A DNA stretch of 64,000 bases from Shewanella indica. GTDB taxonomy: Bacteria; Pseudomonadota; Gammaproteobacteria; Enterobacterales; Shewanellaceae. The position numbers and the translations under genes were made by a program. Of this stretch, positions 53,619 through 62,862 are shown piece after piece. The notes beneath the pieces are model-generated. The model saw only the letters and a program-made list of their open reading frames with translations. It was not told the DNA's origin and ran no database searches. The stretch's first letter is position 1; each line of letters opens with the position of its first letter. The stretch spans positions 1 to 64,000 of the forward strand of contig NZ_NIJK01000047.1 in assembly GCF_002836975.1 (NCBI RefSeq). The letters run 5' to 3'.

Positions 53619-56210
53619 TTAGCTCATTGATTCTAAAGGAATAACCAGCCTTATATGGCTGTATTTGTCATCATCGACGCTTATGGTCATCTCCCCAAGC
53701 AACTTTAATCTAACGTAATCTTGCAAGTTGACAAGGGAATCTGTTGCGCTGTGTTCTTTCGCTACATGCTCAGGATTTGTTTCCCTTCTGTTGGTTAGCT
53801 TAGTCTCGAAATGATGTTCATCTATTTTGGTGGCGTTGAGCGTGATGCATGAACCTTGGGGAGTATCATGTAATATTTGTCTCAACAAAGGGTAGAAGAG
53901 CAATAATAATTGCCATGGTTTGGCGCCAGGTAGAAGCTTTTCTTCAATAATTATTCTCATTTCAACATTGGCTTCAGTAAATGCAGATGCCAACAGAGCC
54001 TGCATATGGAAGACAAACTCGTCGAAGTAGAGCGCTTTGATTTCTGTTTGAGGATGGTTAACCAAGGCCAAAAGATGGCGTAATCTGGCGGACTCAGCCA
54101 AGATAAGCTCTTTGGACTCTTGTTGTATTTCGCCTATGTCAGGCTCGAACAGTCGGGATCCCAAGTGATCAAAAGCGCTAGATAGCTCACAGATGAGCTG
54201 ACCAAATAAATTGGGGAGTTGTAATTCCTGTTCCTGCATCAATGTTGTGCTGAGGCTGAGTAACTGGGACTTGCTTTGTGCTTGTTGCAACATGGTTTCC
54301 AACTGCTCAAGCTGTTGCTGCTGTTGTTGGATGGTACGTTTGTTACGCTTATTGAGATCAACTTGCAATTCCAGGGCCTGTTCCAGTTGTCGCTCTTGTC
54401 GTTTGTGACTGGAAAGGTCAAATGCTATGGCGCCTATGCCGCAGATCTCGGCAAATTCATCCCGAATTGGGAAGCGGGTTACTTGAAATGTCACATCTCC
54501 CAGAGGGGTTGCTATGGGTTCTTCAGAGCAGAACGGACTGTGATTGTTTATCACTCTTTTATCATTGGCCTGGTATATTTGCGCCAAACCAAGCGGAAAT
54601 ACCTGAGTATCATTGGCGCCGATAAATTGATTGCGTTCATGGGCGGTTATTTCGCAGTATTTATCATTAACTAGTGTGTATTTACCAGTCAAATCTTTGA
54701 TATATATTATATTTTGTGAGTGATTCATTAAGGCGTTCAGCTGCTCGGTACGTATTTTTAGGACTTGTTGGGCCTTATACTGTACTTCCAGCTGTTGCTC
54801 CAGCGCCAGGTTACTGGCGTCCAGGCTAGCCATAGTTGTTTCCAACTGCCGGGTACGGGAGATAAAGCTGCCGGCTAATATCCCCAGTTCATCTTCTCTA
54901 TCTCTGGCATCCAACTCCAAACGGGCAGGGTTGTTTTCTCTGAGCGCCTCGGCCATACGGCTAATAGGTTTAATAAATAACCTGTGTTGAACCAGAAACA
55001 GCAGTAACAGCGCCAGCAGTTGAATTGCAATAAGATAGATACCCACTTTACCGGCTATTAAGGTTGCATCTTTCTTGAGCGAGGACAGTGGCGTAACTAT
55101 TACTATTTTCCAATAGGTCTTTGGCATCAAAAATACCGAAACCAGTGCAGGTTCCTTGAGTAAGGGGTCTTGATTAAGCTCTTGAGTTAACAAAAGTTTG
55201 GCATTTGCTGGCCATTCTCTGGCAGAGTTATTGATTATAGTATTGAGTAACGCAGCGTCTGTTTCATCACGGTCCCCCAACAAGGATGCCAATTGTTGAT
55301 TGCTAAAGGCTTTGTGTTGGTTTGCCTGTTGGATAAGTACTTGATCCGCACTGCGAAGCGCTTCACCAACGAATTGGAATTCTGGGAAAAGGCGTTCCAA
55401 ACGTTGAAAATCATCTAAACTCAGCGGCTTTTCTCGAGTATTGTCTTGAAACTCATCTTCCCAGGGGGATGCGAGTAAGTGGTTGCGATAATCAAGGGCA
55501 AACACATAACCACTAAGATCTTTCAGGGCGCCTCTAAAGAAACGGTTCAGGCCTCCCAGGCTAATGTCTACAGTGGCGGCACCAATAAATTCATGATCTT
55601 GCCAAATAGGAACAGACGCTGTGACCATGGCTTCTGCAGTGTAAGGATCACGATAGGCACTTGACCAGAAGGTTCTGTCTGCCGGGAAAAAGCGTGTCGG
55701 TTTATACCAATCTTCGTTATGGTAACCTTGTTGGGGTTGTTCATTATAACTGTTGAGTTGCTGCAATTCGCCATAATCGTCTCGATACCAGAAGAGGCTG
55801 TCAAGAATTTTTCCCGGTTCAAAAGCTCTTGGTTCGGGCCAAATACCGCCGCCGGTAATCATTTCCTTTTGGGTATCTAATTCCAACACGGATTTGATAC
55901 TGGCCTGAAGTTCAAATTCGTTGCCACGATACAGAGCTCCGAGGTTCGCCATGGTACTGACCAGGCTTTCTATTTGGGAGGTGACTTCCTGCAGTCTTGC
56001 GGTAACGACTTGACCATAACTTTGATTCAATGCTCTTTGTTGGCTAAGCAACTGGTTACGTTGGATGCTGAGCAGTACAAGTACAGTACTGATAACGATA
56101 AGAGCGCTGATAATTAACTGGCTGAGGGCAAATTTAACCGGCAGGCGTTTCAACCAGCCGGGAAGCCAAGGTAATGGGTTGGATTGTTGCTTCGCCTGGT
56201 TCCCTTGCAT
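53619..56210 (-). CDS. Membrane sensor with Cache and PAS domains and a degenerate kinase end
   Basis: The 863-residue protein has a membrane helix (about residues 28-48), a large periplasmic double-Cache-like region (about 50-385, with FWSSAYRDPYTAEAMVTASVPIW), a second helix (about 390-412) and a HAMP domain. A PAS domain follows (about 495-615, ALMNHSQNIIYIKDLTGKYTLVNDKY), then a glutamine-rich coiled coil. The C-terminus resembles a histidine-kinase dimerisation and ATPase fold. However, the expected phospho-acceptor His motif is missing, and the N and glycine boxes are unrecognisable (LLLFYPLLRQILHDTPQG). It ends with no GGDEF, EAL or receiver domain. It may signal by protein contact rather than by phosphorylation. 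No response regulator gene is adjacent. Confidence 0.8.
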   Translation of the reverse strand: MQGNQAKQQSNPLPWLPGWLKRLPVKFALSQLIISALIVISTVLVLLSIQRNQLLSQQRALNQSYGQVVTARLQEVTSQIESLVSTMANLGALYRGNEFELQASIKSVLELDTQKEMITGGGIWPEPRAFEPGKILDSLFWYRDDYGELQQLNSYNEQPQQGYHNEDWYKPTRFFPADRTFWSSAYRDPYTAEAMVTASVPIWQDHEFIGAATVDISLGGLNRFFRGALKDLSGYVFALDYRNHLLASPWEDEFQDNTREKPLSLDDFQRLERLFPEFQFVGEALRSADQVLIQQANQHKAFSNQQLASLLGDRDETDAALLNTIINNSAREWPANAKLLLTQELNQDPLLKEPALVSVFLMPKTYWKIVIVTPLSSLKKDATLIAGKVGIYLIAIQLLALLLLFLVQHRLFIKPISRMAEALRENNPARLELDARDREDELGILAGSFISRTRQLETTMASLDASNLALEQQLEVQYKAQQVLKIRTEQLNALMNHSQNIIYIKDLTGKYTLVNDKYCEITAHERNQFIGANDTQVFPLGLAQIYQANDKRVINNHSPFCSEEPIATPLGDVTFQVTRFPIRDEFAEICGIGAIAFDLSSHKRQERQLEQALELQVDLNKRNKRTIQQQQQQLEQLETMLQQAQSKSQLLSLSTTLMQEQELQLPNLFGQLICELSSAFDHLGSRLFEPDIGEIQQESKELILAESARLRHLLALVNHPQTEIKALYFDEFVFHMQALLASAFTEANVEMRIIIEEKLLPGAKPWQLLLLFYPLLRQILHDTPQGSCITLNATKIDEHHFETKLTNRRETNPEHVAKEHSATDSLVNLQDYVRLKLLGEMTISVDDDKYSHIRLVIPLESMS

Positions 56211-56923
56211 ATATCCTCAGTAATAAGCCTTTAAATCAGTTGCTTAATATAATTCCTGATGGGAGCTTAGCCTTCCCGGAAACTTGCCCCCAGTTAAATT
56301 ATATCGTTTAGTGTCTGAGGGTTATAACAAGACTATGGGCGTGTAATCAGACGGCTGACGTGTAGCCGACGCGATCTGTAAAAGGTGTATATATGTTCAT
56401 CATTTTCGTGACTGAATAAACCCTGATATGGAAAGGTATAGTATAACCTATTGAGAAAACCCGCCATTTTTCTATGTCTCATCAGAGCTCTGTTACTTTG
56501 ATGCGAAAAAGGGTCACCGGCTTTGGTTGTCTCCAAATGGCTGTCAAGGTATCTGAATGAAAGCGAGTTGAGTTCTGCAGCAATGGAACTACCAACTCTT
56601 TGGCGGAAGAGGCTGTCCGGCAATTTATTTTACTCGCCGAAGTCTCCCATTTTGTTGAGTTTCTTTAATCAACAGCATAGCTCAGCCTCTAATTTGTTGC
56701 GGTTAACTTTGCCCCCCAAAGCACTTGTTAATCTTAGGTGTAATTTATAACGCAACTCACTGATATGTAGTGGTTAAACCTTGTTTCCTATTTGTTGGGA
56801 TTTGTTGGGTGGATCACGAAGTTATCATTCAGGGTTAAATTTTACTTGCCTACACTTCATATAGTGTTTATTGTGCAAACAAAAGTTTGTCACGTAAACA
56901 AATGTTTGTGCAGGAGCGCGCCA
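56211..56923. other. 713-bp non-coding stretch before psuK
   Basis: No gene is convincing here. A 97-codon minus-strand opening at 56333-56623 begins with TTG, has no ribosome binding site and looks like chance. The right part holds a direct repeat TTTGTTGGG (near 56791 and 56801) and the psuK promoter and operators. The left part should hold the promoter of the sensor gene. Confidence 0.5.
56846..56915 (+). promoter_or_regulatory. psuK promoter with paired palindromic operators
   Basis: A -35-like TTGCCT (56846-56851), a 17-bp spacer and a -10-like TATTGT (56869-56874) place the start near 56881. Two nearly identical palindromes follow: AAACAAAAGTTTGT (56877-56890) and AAACAAATGTTTGT (56896-56909), 19 bp centre to centre, so they face the same side of the helix. 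They overlap the start point and reach the ribosome binding site (CAGGAG, 56911-56916). A protein bound here should repress; the DNA-binding domain of PsuK itself is the natural candidate. Confidence 0.7.
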
Positions 56924-58015
56924 ATGACAGAACGTGAACTCGAAATTCTGGCCCTGATTAAAGCTGACCCATTGATCCCACAACAAAAACTAGCTGATCA
57001 ATTGGGCATAACCCGCTCGGCAGTCGCAGGTCATATCATGAACCTGACTCATAAAGGTGTGATCCGTGGTAAGGGTTATATCCTGGTGGAGAACCCCTAT
57101 GCTGTCGTGATAGGCGGTGCCAATATGGATATTCTTGGTCGGCCGACTTCCAAGCTAAGGGTAGGGGATTCCAATCCTGGCAGCGTCAGTTGCTCACCCG
57201 GCGGTGTTGGGCGCAACATTGCCGAAAACCTGGCGCGCCTGGGTTCAGATACTCGATTGGTGACGGCGATAGGCAAAGACGCTTATGGTGAGATGATTAC
57301 CGCCCAGTGTCGTCAGGCCGGCGTCGATATGGGCAACAGCTTGCAGTTTGAAGACGCGGTGACCTCCACCTATCTTTCGGTATTGGATGGCGACGCCGAT
57401 ATGCATGTAGCCATCAATGACATGGCCATTCTTGAAAGATTGGGCCCTGAAGTGCTCAAAGGGCTGGAAGATATGCTGCGCCGCGCCGAACTTCTGGTGT
57501 TGGATACCAACCTTTCTGAAGCCGCCTTATCCTATCTTTTGAGCAACTTTCCTCAAGTTCCGGTATTTATTGACACGGTTTCCTGTGTCAAGGCGATGAA
57601 AATCAAGCCTTATCTCAACGCCATCCACACCCTCAAACCCAACCTCAAGGAAGCCGAACACCTCTCCGGCATCGAAATGCGCAGCAAAGAAGACTTAAGC
57701 GCCATCGCTAACTGGTTCCATGAACAGGGCGTCAAGCGGATCTTCCTCAGTATGGGCAGTGAAGGGGTATTTGTCAGTGATGGCGGCGAGTCGCAGATGG
57801 TGCCCACCAAGCAGGTGGAGATGGTCAACGCCAATGGCGCCGGAGATGCCTTCCTGGCCGGATTGGCTCACGGTTGGCTCAAGCAGTGGCCATTGCTGGA
57901 AACCACAGAATTTGCGATGGCAGCGGCCCGTTTGGCGCTGTCTCATATCGCGACTATCAACCCCAATATGTCTGAAATCTCTGTAAACCGTATTATCAAG
58001 GAGTCGTTATGCTGA
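56924..58015 (+). CDS. psuK: Pseudouridine kinase with N-terminal helix-turn-helix domain
   Basis: PsuK phosphorylates pseudouridine to its 5'-phosphate for breakdown by PsuG. The 363-residue protein is a fusion. A winged-helix domain (residues 1-55, [36 protein letters not shown] with a clear recognition helix) is followed by a PfkB-family kinase domain ([29 protein letters not shown], and the catalytic [14 protein letters not shown] near residue 306). The ATG at 56924 has GGAG upstream and gives the full HTH domain. The fusion suggests an enzyme that also represses its own operon. Confidence 0.9.
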   Translation: MTERELEILALIKADPLIPQQKLADQLGITRSAVAGHIMNLTHKGVIRGKGYILVENPYAVVIGGANMDILGRPTSKLRVGDSNPGSVSCSPGGVGRNIAENLARLGSDTRLVTAIGKDAYGEMITAQCRQAGVDMGNSLQFEDAVTSTYLSVLDGDADMHVAINDMAILERLGPEVLKGLEDMLRRAELLVLDTNLSEAALSYLLSNFPQVPVFIDTVSCVKAMKIKPYLNAIHTLKPNLKEAEHLSGIEMRSKEDLSAIANWFHEQGVKRIFLSMGSEGVFVSDGGESQMVPTKQVEMVNANGAGDAFLAGLAHGWLKQWPLLETTEFAMAAARLALSHIATINPNMSEISVNRIIKESLC

Positions 58016-58926
58016 AGCAGTATCTGGATATTCATCCTGAAGTTCAAGCAGCCCTGGAACAAGGCAAGCCGGTGGTCGCACTGGAGTCGACCATTATTTC
58101 TCATGGTATGCCGTATCCGCAGAACGTTGAGACAGCGCTCAAGGTGGAGCAGATCATCCGTGATAATGGCGCTGTGCCTGCAACTATCGCCATTCTCAAG
58201 GGCCGCCTTAAAGTGGGCATGAGCCAGGAAGAGATCAATTACCTGGGCAAGGCCGGTGAAGCCGTTATTAAAACCAGTCGCCGCGACATTCCCTTTATTG
58301 TCGCCAAAGGTGCAGACGGTGCCACCACGGTTGCTTCTACCATGATCCTGGCCGCAATGGCCGGTATTAAGGTGTTTGCTACCGGTGGTATCGGTGGTGT
58401 ACACCGCGGTGCTCAGCAAACTTTCGATATCTCTGCCGATTTGCAGGAGCTGGCCAACACAGATGTGGCCGTGGTTTGTGCCGGTGCCAAGTCTATTCTG
58501 GATCTGGGCCTGACCCGTGAATATCTGGAAACGCAAGGCGTGCCTGTCGTTGGTTTCCAAACCGATAAACTGCCGGCTTTCTACACCCGCGAGAGTGACT
58601 TCGGCGTCGACTATCGCTTGGAGCAGCCGGTAGAGGTCGCTGCTGCCATGAAAGCCAAGTGGGACATGGGTCTTAAGGGCGGTATGGTGATTGCCAACCC
58701 AATTCCCCATGAGCATGCGTTGGATAAAGCACTGATCGATGGTGCCATCGCCCGCGCAGTGACTGAAATGGATGAGAAAGGCATAGGCGGCAAGGCTTCA
58801 ACGCCGTTCCTGTTGGCCAAAGTTGCCGAAATTACCGAAGGTCACAGCCTGACTGCCAACATAGAGCTGGTATACAACAATGCCAAGCTGGCGGCTGAGA
58901 TTGCCCGCGAGTACGTGGCTCGTTAA
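58009..58926 (+). CDS. psuG: Pseudouridine-5'-phosphate glycosidase PsuG
   Basis: PsuG splits the C-C bond of pseudouridine 5'-phosphate to give uracil and ribose 5-phosphate. The 305-residue protein carries the family blocks [55 protein letters not shown] and [14 protein letters not shown]; the catalytic Lys and Asp lie in these regions. Length matches the E. coli enzyme (312). Its start overlaps the end of psuK by seven bases, so the two are made together. Confidence 0.96.
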   Translation: MLKQYLDIHPEVQAALEQGKPVVALESTIISHGMPYPQNVETALKVEQIIRDNGAVPATIAILKGRLKVGMSQEEINYLGKAGEAVIKTSRRDIPFIVAKGADGATTVASTMILAAMAGIKVFATGGIGGVHRGAQQTFDISADLQELANTDVAVVCAGAKSILDLGLTREYLETQGVPVVGFQTDKLPAFYTRESDFGVDYRLEQPVEVAAAMKAKWDMGLKGGMVIANPIPHEHALDKALIDGAIARAVTEMDEKGIGGKASTPFLLAKVAEITEGHSLTANIELVYNNAKLAAEIAREYVAR

Positions 58927-58963
58927 CAAGACGGCATTCAAGGTTACTTGAGCTAACTCAACC

Positions 58964-58988
58964 AACCCGGCGATTGCCGGGTTTCTTT
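58964..58988 (+). terminator. Terminator of psuKG
   Basis: AACCCGGC (58964-58971) and GCCGGGTT (58976-58983) form a perfect stem over a GATT loop, followed by TCTTTT. It ends the pseudouridine operon about 40 bp after psuG. Confidence 0.9.
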
Positions 58989-59146
58989 TGGGATGACATA
59001 TCGCCCCTGAGCCAAAGCATGCCAAAGCTCAAATCGGGTAAATAGTGTCTTAAAACGGGATTAATCCGGCCAAAGCCACTCAAGCCCCTTGCAGAGCCGG
59101 GGGCGAACTCCTATGATCCAGCGGTTTTCCATCCCGAGGCCCAAAT

Positions 59147-60361
59147 ATGCTTAACTCCCCGCTTAGTGAACATGCCAGTGAGCTGGTCATTGCGATTCTC
59201 AATCAGGTACTGACTCAAGGTGCGCCACTGGACCGCGCCTACTCAAAGCAGTTTGCACCTGAGCGGCTCAAGCCTTGGGAGCAAGCCAGAATTGCTCTGG
59301 TCACCGGGGATATTTTGCGCCGTTTAAGTTATTACAGCTTTCTGGCTGATGTTGCAGCGGAGCAAATTGAGCGTGAAGGCACCCGGCTCATCAACGCCTG
59401 GCATATGGCCAATGGCCTTGAGCTGCCGAAAATGCGCTACGCGCTGCAGATGAACAGTGAACTGCTTGAGCAGCGGATGACTGAGGCCCAGGCACAGCCT
59501 GCACTGCTCGATGGTTGCCCGCAATGGCTCGAAGCGCTAGGGAGTGAACAACTGGGGGACAACTGGCCGGCGGAGCGCCACGCCTTGACTCAGGCCCCCA
59601 AACGTTATCTGCGCACCAATTTACTTAAGTGCAGCCGGGAAGAACTCAAGGCTCGTCTTGCCAAGGAAGGGGTGGAGACTTGTGAAGTCCCCGAGGTTGC
59701 CAGCGCTCTTGAAGTGATTTCCGATTCAGCGCTGTTTCGCACCGAATGCTTTAAGTCGGGCTGGTTTGAGCAGCAGGATGCCGGCTCGCAACATGTTGCC
59801 GAAGCCCTTGGGGTTGAACCCGGGATGCGGGTCATTGATGCCTGCGCCGGTGCCGGCGGCAAGACGCTGCACCTGGCCGCCAAAATGCAGGGCAAGGGAC
59901 GATTACTGGCGATGGATGTCGAGCAGTGGAAGCTGGATAACCTTAAGCAGCGGGCCCGCCGCGCCGGCGCCCACAATGTGGAAACCCGGCTTATTGCATC
60001 AAGCAAGACCATCAAACGTTTGAAACTCAGCGCCGACAGGGTACTTTTGGATGTGCCTTGCTCAGGACTTGGGGTGCTGAAACGCAACCCGGACACCAAA
60101 TGGCGTGATACCCCTGAGCGCTTACCTGTGCTGATGGAACTGCAGGAGCATATTCTCGGCAGTTACAGCCGCATGGTGAAGGTGGGCGGGATCCTGGTTT
60201 ATGCCACTTGCTCGATCATGCCGCAGGAAAACGAGCAGCAAGTAGCGCGTTTTCTGAAGCAGCAAAACCATTTCCGCTTACTCGATGAGGAAACCATCAG
60301 CCCGGCCAAAACCGGTTTCGATGGCTTCTATCTGGCAAGAATTGAGCGGATAGCCGAGTAA
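59147..60361 (+). CDS. RsmB/NOP-family RNA m5C methyltransferase
   Basis: The 404-residue protein has an N-terminal helical NusB-like region (residues about 1-140). A class I SAM methyltransferase domain follows with the SAM-binding VIDACAGAGGKTLHLAAKM, and the two cysteines of RNA m5C enzymes in DVPCSGLGVLKRNPD and YATCSIMPQENE. It is not RsmF, which is coded at 61388. It resembles RsmB in layout but differs in sequence, so the target nucleotide is not assigned. The frame is complete. It lies alone after the psuG terminator. Confidence 0.88.
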   Translation: MLNSPLSEHASELVIAILNQVLTQGAPLDRAYSKQFAPERLKPWEQARIALVTGDILRRLSYYSFLADVAAEQIEREGTRLINAWHMANGLELPKMRYALQMNSELLEQRMTEAQAQPALLDGCPQWLEALGSEQLGDNWPAERHALTQAPKRYLRTNLLKCSREELKARLAKEGVETCEVPEVASALEVISDSALFRTECFKSGWFEQQDAGSQHVAEALGVEPGMRVIDACAGAGGKTLHLAAKMQGKGRLLAMDVEQWKLDNLKQRARRAGAHNVETRLIASSKTIKRLKLSADRVLLDVPCSGLGVLKRNPDTKWRDTPERLPVLMELQEHILGSYSRMVKVGGILVYATCSIMPQENEQQVARFLKQQNHFRLLDEETISPAKTGFDGFYLARIERIAE

Positions 60362-60368
60362 CAATCAG

Positions 60369-60399
60369 GCCTGTTTGAGTCATATTGACTTAAACAGGC
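60369..60399 (+). terminator. Hairpin after the methyltransferase gene
   Basis: GCCTGTTTGAGTCA (60369-60382) and TGACTTAAACAGGC (60386-60399) form a 14-bp stem with one G-U pair and a three-base loop. It starts eight bases after the stop. The following sequence is only weakly T-rich (GGTTT), so termination is likely but not certain. Confidence 0.6.
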
Positions 60400-60417
60400 G
60401 GTTTCACACCCGCCTCA

Positions 60418-60445
60418 AAAAGCATCTCAACAAAAGCATCTCAAC
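60418..60445. repeat. 14-bp direct tandem repeat
   Basis: AAAAGCATCTCAAC occurs twice in a row between the methyltransferase gene and yjbQ. It is non-coding. Confidence 0.9.
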
Positions 60446-60491
60446 AAAAACCGCGCCGCTCATTCTTACCGGTTTGCCTAGCCTTGCCGCT

Positions 60492-60911
60492 TTATTCCCC
60501 CTGTAGGGTTAACAGCAGACGGCGCCGACCACCATTGTCTCTGTGCTCGCCAAGATAGATCCCTTGCCAGGTGCCCAATGCCAGCTGTCCGGCGCTGACA
60601 GGCAGCAGCAGACTGGTACCCAGCAGGCTGGATTTAATATGGGCCGGCATATCATCGGCGCCCTCATAGGTGTGGCGAAAGTAAGAGGTATTTTCGGCCA
60701 CGGCGTGATTGAACCAGGCCTCAAAATCCTGCCGCACTGTGGGATCGGCGTTTTCGTTGAGCGTCAGCGAGGCAGAGGTATGCAGCAGTTGCAGGTGCAA
60801 TAGGCCGCAACTGACGTAAGGCATATCATCAAGAGCTTTGGCAATATCCTCGCTTATTAAATGAAAACCACGTTGCTTGGGGCTTAAGGTCAATTGTTGC
60901 TGACGCCACAT
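60492..60911 (-). CDS. YjbQ-family protein (UPF0047, secondary thiamine-phosphate synthase type)
   Basis: The 139-residue protein has the compact YjbQ fold with its conserved metal-binding His and Asp/Glu block: [22 protein letters not shown], the C-terminal [16 protein letters not shown] and a short beta tail. A weak thiamine-phosphate synthase activity has been reported for the family, but its real role is unclear. The ATG at 60911 has AAGGAG five bases upstream, while a GTG two codons earlier overlaps that site and is less likely. Confidence 0.9.
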   Translation of the reverse strand: MWRQQQLTLSPKQRGFHLISEDIAKALDDMPYVSCGLLHLQLLHTSASLTLNENADPTVRQDFEAWFNHAVAENTSYFRHTYEGADDMPAHIKSSLLGTSLLLPVSAGQLALGTWQGIYLGEHRDNGGRRRLLLTLQGE

Positions 60912-61387
60912 TGGCACTCCTTAAAACGGTTAACATCAAAAGAAACAACCTTTAGACAATGCATTGTATCTCTTTCAATGTTGTCACTCCATGAAGAAGA
61001 GGTGCCAGCCTTAACCGCAGAGCAGGATATTAAATGCCCGGGTGATAAGGTGTTTACCTGGTTTGTTGTAACCTTAGTGACAGTAAATAAAAGTTATGAG
61101 CTGTTATTCAGCTGGAAAGTCGGCAAAAAAAGGCCCAAAACTATTCCAATTGTTTTGGGCCTAGGGGAATGGCTCATGGTTGAGCCGTGCGCTAATGTTG
61201 AGATCCGACAGGATTGGCTATCTCTGAATAAATATTAGCCGATAACCGCTGAAAGATGCATTCAGACAGCGGATTTGTTAGCACCAATTGTTATAAGGTA
61301 TAACCAAAATGCGAGCGCTCAAACAGATTGACTGGGTAAATCACTCTTTTTAATGGAATACTAACTATAACAGCTTAGTGTTTGGAG
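60912..61387. other. Non-coding stretch between yjbQ and rsmF
   Basis: No gene was supported in these 476 bp. A 114-codon plus-strand opening (60894-61238) runs through the terminator and the yjbQ start region and has no family character. Hairpins are seen at 61173-61188 (GGCTCA/TGAGCC) and around 61249-61275 (CCGCTG/CAGCGG). Together with the terminator at 61124-61162 they make an unusually long, structured 3' region for rsmF. Confidence 0.6.
61124..61162 (-). terminator. Terminator downstream of rsmF
   Basis: On the minus strand an 11-bp perfect stem (AGGCCCAAAAC with GTTTTGGGCCT, arms 61152-61162 and 61131-61141) is followed by seven T. It lies about 225 bp after the rsmF stop, leaving a long 3' untranslated region. 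Confidence 0.85.
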
Positions 61388-62791
61388 TCAGGACAGACAA
61401 ATTTTGTCTTTGACCAGTTCCCGCGGTAGATTGTTCTTCAGCCGGTTGCCCAGATGTTTACCCAACCCAAGCACTTGCCCGCCCCAGGTCAATACCAGCT
61501 CACCACGGGCCTTTTCACTGCCATCAAGCGCGATATCCCGGCCCATCAGATAAGCCTGAGCCTCAGGCTCTGTAACTTCATAACCCTTGTCGGCGGTTAC
61601 TCCCAAGGCCATTAAGGCTTCATGGCGCAGTTTCAACCCATGCTTACTGTCATCGGCGAGCTTAAGGCCGATACGCTGATAACGCATCTTGCCGATAAAG
61701 GGCTCAAAGCCGCTGGGAAACAGCCAGTACTCCTGATCCCGGATCCAGAGGCTGCCTTCGGGAAGCGTTTTGCCGAGCAACCGCTGCAGTTCGGTGGCGA
61801 TGGCCTGTTGCTGTTTGGTACTGGCGGGACTGAAAGGAAACTGCTTTTGCTGTTTGGGTTCATCACTTTCGCGCGCCACTGAACTCAGCTTACGCACCTT
61901 GGCAACAAAGAAACCTTCGCTGTCATAGATTTGCGGCCAAATATGCAGGAAGCCCTCGGTCGTGCAGGCTTTTTCCGCTCCGGCAAACAGTGATTCAAGT
62001 GACTCAAAGGCCACGGCAGCGCCATATTTTTGCTTGAGGTGTTGCAGTACCGCCTGGTTTTCCTGGCTGTTGAGGGTACAGGTGGAGTACACCATTACCC
62101 CGCCAGGCTTAAGCGCCAGAAAGGCGGAATCTATCAGATCCCTCTGGGTGGCGGCAATGTCGGCTATCTCCTGTGGATCCCAGTGTTTGAGGGCATCCGG
62201 ATCCTTACGTACCGTGCCTTCGCCGCTACAGGGGGCATCGAGCAACACGGCATCCATGGATTCATACTGGTATTGGCCGAATACCCTGGCATCGAAGTGG
62301 GTCAGGGCGGTATTGCTGACCCCCATTCTCTGTAGATTGGCATGCAGCACTTTGACGCGGCTGGAGGAGTATTCGTTGGCGATCAGCACGCCTCCATTGG
62401 CCATCATGGCCGCCATTTGTGTGGTCTTGGATCCCGGCGCCGAGGCCATATCCAGCACCCGCTCCATTCCCGGCTCCAGCAGCGCCATAGGCGGCAGCAT
62501 GGAGCTCGCCTCCTGAATGTAAAACAGCCCTTGCTGATGTTCGATACAGTTTCCGGGTTGGCTATCACCCGCCTGGTACCAAAAGCCTTCAGGGCACCAG
62601 GGAATGGTTTCGAACTGCCAGCCTTTGGCCTGCATTCTCGAGAGGAATTCATCGACGCTGATTTTGAGGGTGTTGACCCGCAAGGCGGCTCTCAGTGGTA
62701 AGCTGCAAAAGTGAATAAAATCCTCGAGCTTGAGATGTTCTGGCAGATCCTTGGCGATACTGTTGATAAAATTCTGATTTAATTGAACCAT
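61388..62791 (-). CDS. rsmF: 16S rRNA m5C1407 methyltransferase RsmF
   Basis: RsmF methylates C1407 of 16S rRNA. The 467-residue protein starts MVQLNQNFINSIAKDLPEHL. It has the SAM-binding VLDMASAPGSKTTQMAAMM, the two catalytic-type cysteines (LLDAPCSGEGTVRKDPDA and YSTCTLNSQENQ) and the C-terminal PUA-like region (SLWIRDQEYWLFP... GGQVLGLGK) found in RsmF but not RsmB. The ATG at 62791 gives the family N-terminus; a longer opening from 62833 adds 14 unlike residues. It is divergent from the gene at 62863. Confidence 0.95.
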   Translation of the reverse strand: MVQLNQNFINSIAKDLPEHLKLEDFIHFCSLPLRAALRVNTLKISVDEFLSRMQAKGWQFETIPWCPEGFWYQAGDSQPGNCIEHQQGLFYIQEASSMLPPMALLEPGMERVLDMASAPGSKTTQMAAMMANGGVLIANEYSSSRVKVLHANLQRMGVSNTALTHFDARVFGQYQYESMDAVLLDAPCSGEGTVRKDPDALKHWDPQEIADIAATQRDLIDSAFLALKPGGVMVYSTCTLNSQENQAVLQHLKQKYGAAVAFESLESLFAGAEKACTTEGFLHIWPQIYDSEGFFVAKVRKLSSVARESDEPKQQKQFPFSPASTKQQQAIATELQRLLGKTLPEGSLWIRDQEYWLFPSGFEPFIGKMRYQRIGLKLADDSKHGLKLRHEALMALGVTADKGYEVTEPEAQAYLMGRDIALDGSEKARGELVLTWGGQVLGLGKHLGNRLKNNLPRELVKDKICLS

Positions 62792-62862
62792 AAACAAAAA
62801 GGGTGACCCCGGGATGGCGGCAGTATAGCACACTCGGGCGCGGCGACTGTGGGGTGTTTTAG

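Noticed and set aside
56333..56623. Minus-strand open frame of 96 codons between the sensor gene and psuK
   Set aside because: TTG start without a ribosome binding site, odd composition and no recognised family. It cannot be excluded as a relic, but nothing supports translation.
60894..61238. Plus-strand open frame of 114 codons between yjbQ and rsmF
   Set aside because: It overlaps the yjbQ start and reads through the strong terminator stem at 61131-61162; no family character.
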